From contig NC_088172.1 in the NCBI RefSeq assembly GCF_028769735.1, positions 35,647,897 through 35,711,896 on the forward strand: a stretch of DNA of 64,000 nucleotides, given 5' to 3'. The position numbers and the translations under genes are program-made. The first letter of the stretch is position 1. Every line of letters starts with the position of its first letter. The stretch is from Zonotrichia leucophrys gambelii (lineage: Eukaryota > Chordata > Aves > Passeriformes > Passerellidae). Shown here one piece after another: positions 59,001 to 64,000 of the stretch. Under the pieces are notes generated by a model. It searched no databases and was not told the DNA's origin. It saw nothing but the letters and a program-made list of their open reading frames with translations.

Positions 59001-59286
59001 ACAAGAGCAGGAATGAGAACAGTTTCTGTAGCACCAAAAATCTCCAAGCTGTGGCATTGTATTCTTTATTTATATCAGATACAACTATATGAAGTTCCGT
59101 TTGGTTCTTGTAGGCTGGTTGGTTTCAGGTACCTGAGACAATAGCACCAAATTCAACAGAAACAAAAAGAGAGAGCACTTAAGACCAAGGCTCTGCACAT
59201 ACTTGGTGCAAATGGAAACTGAATGGCTCAGAGGACTGCTCTCCCATGAGCAGTTTGAGAGGATAAACCCACCCATCTTGACGAGT
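56016..59286 (-). other. ATAD2B: ATAD2B probable 3' UTR
   Basis: Downstream (leftward) of the ATAD2B stop there is 3.3 kb of AT-rich sequence without exon-like frames or recognised LINEs. It contains an (AAAAC)n run (56525-56546) and a (CTC)n run (about 56648-56666). AATAAA hexamers on the - strand, read as tttatt on +, occur at 59065-59070, 58263-58268, 56713-56718 and 56017-56022. The freedom from repeats is what I would expect of a long UTR, but the end point is a guess. Use of the proximal signal would give a UTR of only about 0.2 kb. Confidence 0.45.
56017..56022 (-). terminator. ATAD2B: Candidate distal polyadenylation signal of ATAD2B
   Basis: The + strand tttatt is AATAAA on the - strand. 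It is the most distal of several hexamers before recognisable intergenic sequence. No strong GU-rich element follows, so the assignment is weak. Confidence 0.3.
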
Positions 59287-59328
59287 TCACAGGAATGTTT
59301 CAAACACATGAACTGTTCTTTCCATCTC
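59287..59328 (-). CDS. ATAD2B: ATAD2B last coding exon (EMERTVHMFETFL)
   Basis: The coding part of the last exon is only 42 nt: EMERTVHMFETFL and TGA at 59289-59287. It is preceded on the - strand by a pyrimidine-containing acceptor ending tcttgcag. It joins in phase 0 to the exon at 60833-60705, giving KSQLIEEMERTVHMFE. This matches the ATAD2B C-terminus as I recall it and differs from the ATAD2 paralogue, so it is the main reason for choosing the B gene. It is too short to show up as an open frame by itself. Confidence 0.88.
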   Translation of the reverse strand, partial: EMERTVHVFETFL

Positions 59329-60704
59329 CTGCAAGAGACACAGACCATTAACTATTCATAAATACAGAGACAGGAATATAGTTACTTTATGTAATAATAC
59401 TTACTGTGATACTTTTTTTAATCTGAACAAATAAATATATGAAAACAGACACTTCTGTTTATTAGCTGCTATCTGCTAGCAAAATATGATAAAAGAGGGA
59501 ACTAATTAGAGAAGCATTAATGCAGAAAAGCCCTCTACAATGACAGTCCATGAGAAAAATCAAGGCTTATTAGGGTCACTTATATAATTAATGTGCTCAG
59601 TATATATTAGGAAAGCACTGCAGTGGCACAATGCATGAGTTCAAGTCTTACTGCACACTTCTGCAGTTGGTGACCCAGCTGTAATCACAAGTCTGCAGTT
59701 TGGATAATCTAAGTAAAGATTGGTCTCTACACACTCCTGCTGGACAAATGCCTTTTTAATCTACCTAACATCTTGCTCAGACTTTCAACACATTTTTAGG
59801 TGAAGATGGCAGGGAATAGCATGAAAACAGATTGAAAAGTATTCTGTAGGAACTCTACAAAAGCCCCCACTATGGCTTTTCCAGGTTTTGTTGTAAATTA
59901 TTCATGGAGAAAAATATTCAGCGCTCAGTGATCCAACTGGAAAGTACCAATTGTTGTCCTTTTCTCAGCAGGGCTGGTTATCAGTTGAATCAGCAAGCTA
60001 ATCCAAACCCCTCTGCAGTTACAACAGTGGTGATGGAGGGAATGCACACCCAGAGCTGGCACCAGCCTGTGCCAATGCTGAAATGACCAATTTGCTGCTG
60101 ATGTACAGGAGGCCTTGGAGGGCAAACACTTCAGTCACAAAGGATGATGGCAAGGCAGACACCTGGCTTCCACCATGCTGCACTGACCTTCCTAAGGCTG
60201 CACTTACTGATCAACAGAGTGTTCACACTTCTAAGGTCCTGTATGAAAGTCAGAATCTGCAACTGCATGGAGCAGAGGGGGGTAAATTGGTTTTGGCGTA
60301 GTTACACCAACACAATTAAGGGCAGCAGCAGCAGCAGCAATGCCAGGTCAGGGTACCTATGAAATCACCACTTTACATCCATTGTTAGTCATGCCACAAA
60401 CATGGAAACTGCTTCCACTCAATTTTACTCTGCTAGCATGTGCTTTTCATGCTGCTGTATCCTCTCCTCTTTTTCCTCTCCTTCTAGGTAAATTCTTAAT
60501 CCTCTTCTGCAGAAAGTGTTCTTAGAAACAACTGCCAGTTTCTAAGTTACCACACTAAGCTTTTTCCTTTTTATAGATACCTTCTTCAAAGTCTATTAAA
60601 GGCTTTTGCCTGCTAGTAGAACAATAAATTGACAGATTAACAGTTTCTGAAAAGCCTATCTCACAATATTCAGATAAAGAATAAAAGAAGCTGTACAACA
60701 TTAC
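59329..60704 (-). other. ATAD2B: ATAD2B intron, 1.4 kb
   Basis: This phase 0 intron, read on the - strand, runs from gtaatg to tcttgcag. The sequence is unique, with a short (CAG)-type run at about 60322-60340. I see no further exon in it. Confidence 0.8.
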
Positions 60705-60833
60705 CTCTATAAGTTGTGATTTGTCATAGTCTCTACGATGTCTGTAGATGCATTGACTGAGGAGTGAATACAATCTCTCAAGTTGGTCAACAGTCAGGTT
60801 GTCACTTTTCTTAACCACCAAATCAAGCAGTTT
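60705..60833 (-). CDS. ATAD2B: ATAD2B coding exon: C-terminal helical segment
   Basis: This 129-nt exon is exactly 43 codons and phase 0 at both ends. It is preceded by ttgttccaacag and followed by gtaatg on the - strand. The product runs KLLDLVVKKSDNLTVDQLER and then LYSLLSQCIYRHRRDYDKSQ-LIE, an amphipathic, highly charged segment found at the C-terminus of the ATAD2/ATAD2B family after the bromodomain. The 'LTVDQLERLYSLLSQ' wording fits ATAD2B rather than ATAD2. The protein family is a nuclear AAA+ ATPase with an acetyl-histone-binding bromodomain. Both of those domains lie outside this window. Confidence 0.95.
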
Positions 60834-62010
60834 CTGTTGGAACAATAAAAGGCGAAGTTAAGAGGGTTTCTAGAATAATTCTTTAATTTTTTTTTAAGGA
60901 CAATTAAGAAATGCAATGTGTTTCTGAAGCCCTCCTTTGAAGGGATACGTACAAATGAAATGAACCACACCTGGGTATCAGCAAGGCCACTGCTTCCATG
61001 TTTATACAAAAAGGACTTGATGCCTCCTTTCACTTCTCTGCTTATACCCACTTTTCTTCCTGTCTTAAGATTCTTTTACTCGGTACAGCTGGGGCCATGT
61101 TTGGTCTTATGGAATGCTAATGCATCCTATTTCATCTTGGTTGGTCATCGTAACAAAGCAAACCCTAAAAACTGCTTTGATGGTCAACGTACGTAGACAT
61201 TTTTAAGCACTTATACTGGCAGGGAAAAAAAGTACCACCACAGAAAAACATTTGGTCTTCCACAAATGTTGTTAAACAGAACAACAAAAGAGAAGGAGGA
61301 CACAACATATGCAAAATTTCTCATAACAAAGGTGAAAGTATTTTACATAGTAGCAAAGAGTGACATTTAAGATTATTTTTTCTCCTGTCATAACAATTCT
61401 GTGGTTTCTGAAGAGATCATCATCTGTATTCCACAGAAAATGGGATCTAAATTTCATAGGTCACAGTAGGTCAAGCTACTTTTTACAACAGAAGACAGCA
61501 AATTTTTTTGTAACTTTAACTGAAAAAAAACTTGAAGCTTAAAAAAAACTGGAAGAAAATTAACTAGCAGTTTATAATGCCAAAACATCCACACAAATTT
61601 CCATTTGCTTTCCAATCCACTGAATTTTCTCCACCAAGTATACCTTGGTACACACAGGAAAAGATGGTATTAACTCCCAATTACCAGGCACCCAGCAGTT
61701 TCTTGGTACCTTGGACGGCCAATAAACACATGTGAGTACCTGCAAAAATGGGCAATTAAAAGAGTGGACTGCTAGGAATCCAGTGTCATTACTGGATTAT
61801 AAGGGTAGTAATGATGGGACAGTAAGGATTCAGTAGTTTTATTAACCTTTCATCCAAAAAACACTGATTGACAAATCATTTCCAGAAGCCACTCTGATCA
61901 TAATACTTGTTTGCAGTCAAAACTAAAGGAAATGTTGCTTCAGAACACAGAAAGGAAGCTTTTTCAATGGAGTCTGTTAATAGTTCAATTCATTTTTTCA
62001 GTTCTGTTAC
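60834..62010 (-). other. ATAD2B: ATAD2B intron, 1.2 kb
   Basis: This phase 0 intron, read on the - strand, runs from gtaacag to ccaacag. It is AT-rich unique sequence with several A and T runs. No repeat or exon is recognised. Confidence 0.8.
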
Positions 62011-62138
62011 CTTTAGTCTGTCATGGTCAACAACCACAGAGGGTACAGGATCTGAAGGTTCCTCTGGAACCTGCTCCAAACTTGTGGGCTTTGACTGCTC
62101 CACAGCGACTTTTCGTGTTTTCTTGCTTTTGAACACAC
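62011..62138 (-). CDS. ATAD2B: ATAD2B coding exon: linker before C-terminal segment
   Basis: This 128-nt exon is preceded by caaattacag and followed by gtaacag on the - strand. Its first two bases complete a glycine codon from the exon upstream, and it ends in phase 0. The product is VFKSKKTRKVAVEQSKPTSL, then EQVPEEPSDPVPSVVVDHDR-LK. This is a basic cluster that could act in nuclear localisation, an acidic proline-rich linker, then 'VDHDRLK', which leads into the conserved C-terminal segment. The phases agree on both sides. It belongs to the post-bromodomain part of ATAD2B. Confidence 0.93.
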
Positions 62139-63718
62139 CTGTAATTTGAAAAACAATTATCAGCACTGTCACTCCCACAAAATACAGCCTATTTCTTCAC
62201 TTCAGTTTGATTTTGCTTGTTTAGTTTGTTGGGTTGTTTGGAATCAAGCAAGACTGTAGCAGTGCACATTATTCATCAGCTTTGCCAATTCTAATGCTTA
62301 CAGGGGCACAAACCCACAGTTCAGAAGGCACACACAAAATGGCAATCCTTAAAACCCAATTCCAAAGTGCCAACTTTGAAAGAAAACTGAATCCCACTAC
62401 GAGTTTTCTCATCGTATCTCTCTATTCAACAACAAATTAAATAGCTTCAAAGACAAGTTCACAAACTAAGCAAATGCTGAAATTCTTTCTGCTCAAATGA
62501 AACAAATCTTCATTTTTCTCTCTAAAGCATCCTACGTCTTCATGAGCACAGTATTTCAACATCTGCTCTATTCCAAACCTCATGCTTTTGTTTCACATTT
62601 CTATTTTCTTCCACCTTTGTACTCAACCTATTGACCAAAATATTGTCTTATCTCCTTATATTCTCCCTACATTCATTCACTATTTTTCTCCTCAACTATT
62701 TAAAACACCTTTTCTTCTGAGGACCCCTGCTATCATAACCATCCTAAAGCATACAAAATTCACCCACCAAATTCAGAAATGTAAAGGCTCTTAACGCATC
62801 ATGCTCTTCTTGTGATATTCCTAGGACCTTTCTTGTATTAAGTCTCCTTACCCTTAGAGAAAATGTGTATGTACAAACACAGCCAACATGTACACAGTAA
62901 TCTTCTCATAATTCAGATCTCTCATTAAAGCTCATTTACTTTGTAAATCTCAGCACTAACTTTTGAAGTAAAGATTCCATTCTTTTAGATAATTCTGAAA
63001 GCTCATTAAAAAGGCAATCATGCACAAGGCTTCTACTTCTGTTCCCTGAGGAAACTGTCTCTCTTGTCTTCAAAGGACATGGCCCCTTCTTTTATACACC
63101 ACCAGGATTTTCCTTCTCCTTCTGTTATCATTTTCCTGCACAGTTATTGTGTTCACTGTGACTCCAAAGCCAGATACCTTCTCCAACAGATGAACAACAA
63201 TCTGGCTTTTGTGATGAGTTAAACTGCTTCAACTTTCGTTACGCACAGGTTTTTAAAAGAATGCATTCTTTATTTCTATGCTTTTTTATCCACTGTCAAT
63301 GATACTGTTATCATATTCTCTAACAAAACAAGTCAATATCTATCATGAAGATCAAAACAGAAATCAGACAGAATATACAGACCAAAATATGTATTGTATT
63401 TATTGCTATTTATAATATTTTTAAATACTTAATTATTGTTTTAATGTTATCTCAGTATTTCCTACAAAGCAAACAAATATGAACAGAGTAGTGTTAGTGT
63501 GGGGATACACTTTCTTGCCTAGGATAAAAATATAGCAAGTCAAGATTGCACTTCTAATTTTTATATGTGAAATTAAATACTATAAGCATACCAAGAGTTC
63601 AAATAAATAGCCAGCAATTAATAAAATATTACTATATAATAATTGTAACATTAGAGTGAAAAATACACACATTAACTTGGACACAGATAAAGACAGAAAC
63701 ATGGAAAACAAGCTATAC
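62139..63718 (-). other. ATAD2B: ATAD2B intron, 1.6 kb
   Basis: This phase 1 intron, read on the - strand, runs from gtatag to attacag. It is very AT-rich, especially at 63360-63660, with no recognised repeat or exon. Confidence 0.8.
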
Positions 63719-64000
63719 CTTCTTTATCTGCTTCAGCATCTTTAGTTTCAATGTCTGTGCTCTGTAGTGTTTTCTCATTATTGCTGCAATGTGGTAACTC
63801 ATCAGTTCCTTGATTTTCACTGGAAGTTCCCATTTTCTCCTTTGGCTGATCTTCAGATAAAGATTTTTGCTTGTTACTAGACCAATCACTGTTGTCACAG
63901 GGTGAAACAGCATCAAGTGATTCTACTTTACCATTATGACAGGCTGGAGCAGGTACACCTTCAGAGCTGTGTACAGATGTCTCTCCATTCACACAGTCCC
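63719..64000 (-). CDS. ATAD2B: ATAD2B coding exon, 5'-partial at window edge
   Basis: The exon is open from the right edge of the window to its donor gtatag. It encodes about 94 residues of low-complexity, acidic, serine- and asparagine-rich sequence. Examples are CVNGETSVHSSEGVPAPACH, SDWSSNKQKSLSEDQPKEKM and TDIETKDAEADKE. The last base begins a glycine codon completed by the next exon. No folded domain is visible, which fits the variable linker between the bromodomain and the conserved C-terminus. The exon start and all upstream exons lie beyond the window. Assignment depends on frame continuity with the two more recognisable exons downstream. Confidence 0.85.

Noticed and set aside
59065..59070. 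Proximal AATAAA as the single ATAD2B poly(A) site
   Set aside because: It would give a very short 3' UTR, and the following 3 kb is repeat-free like a UTR. Kept only as an alternative.

Overview
The window is vertebrate nuclear DNA, almost certainly from a bird. It holds the 3' parts of two split genes in tail-to-tail orientation, both with canonical GT-AG introns, plus many CR1-type LINE fragments. Several CR1 copies keep the CR1 3'-end signature (a gaagggacc / attctatgat-like tail) that dominates bird genomes. I see no bacterial, phage, CRISPR, rRNA or tRNA features.

Positions 1-46013 on the + strand carry the 3' half of a Kelch-like gene that I identify as KLHL29. Six coding exons (11346-11544, 14257-14439, 17200-17380, 25845-26038, 34127-34271, 45830-46013) join in a consistent reading frame. 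They encode 361 residues: the end of a BACK domain, a basic linker and six kelch blades, ending in a stop at 46011-46013. The BTB domain and most of BACK lie upstream of the window. Introns run from 2.7 to 11.6 kb, and the first is open at the left edge. The likely 3' UTR runs to about 48150, where a Pumilio-type UGUAUAUA site and an AATAAA signal lie close together.

Positions about 56016-64000 on the - strand carry the 3' end of ATAD2B, a bromodomain AAA+ ATPase gene. Four coding exons (64000-63719 and continuing beyond the window, 62138-62011, 60833-60705, 59328-59287) join in frame and encode the last 192 residues. A long AT-rich 3' UTR probably follows. The two stop codons lie 13.3 kb apart. 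KLHL29 and ATAD2B are also neighbours on human chromosome 2p24, which supports both names.

The rest is intron and intergenic DNA. It holds young CR1 fragments on both strands, several much older CR1/L3-like fragments that are all on the + strand, simple repeats (a 39-A tract, a 13-C tract, an AT-rich microsatellite) and a few short perfect inverted repeats. I found no convincing undescribed system. The items most worth a second look are a CpG-dense kelch exon in AT-rich surroundings, a nested old/young LINE, a perfect 14-bp intronic hairpin, an AT-rich repeat-free block that may be a conserved non-coding element, and the 3'-end signals of both genes.
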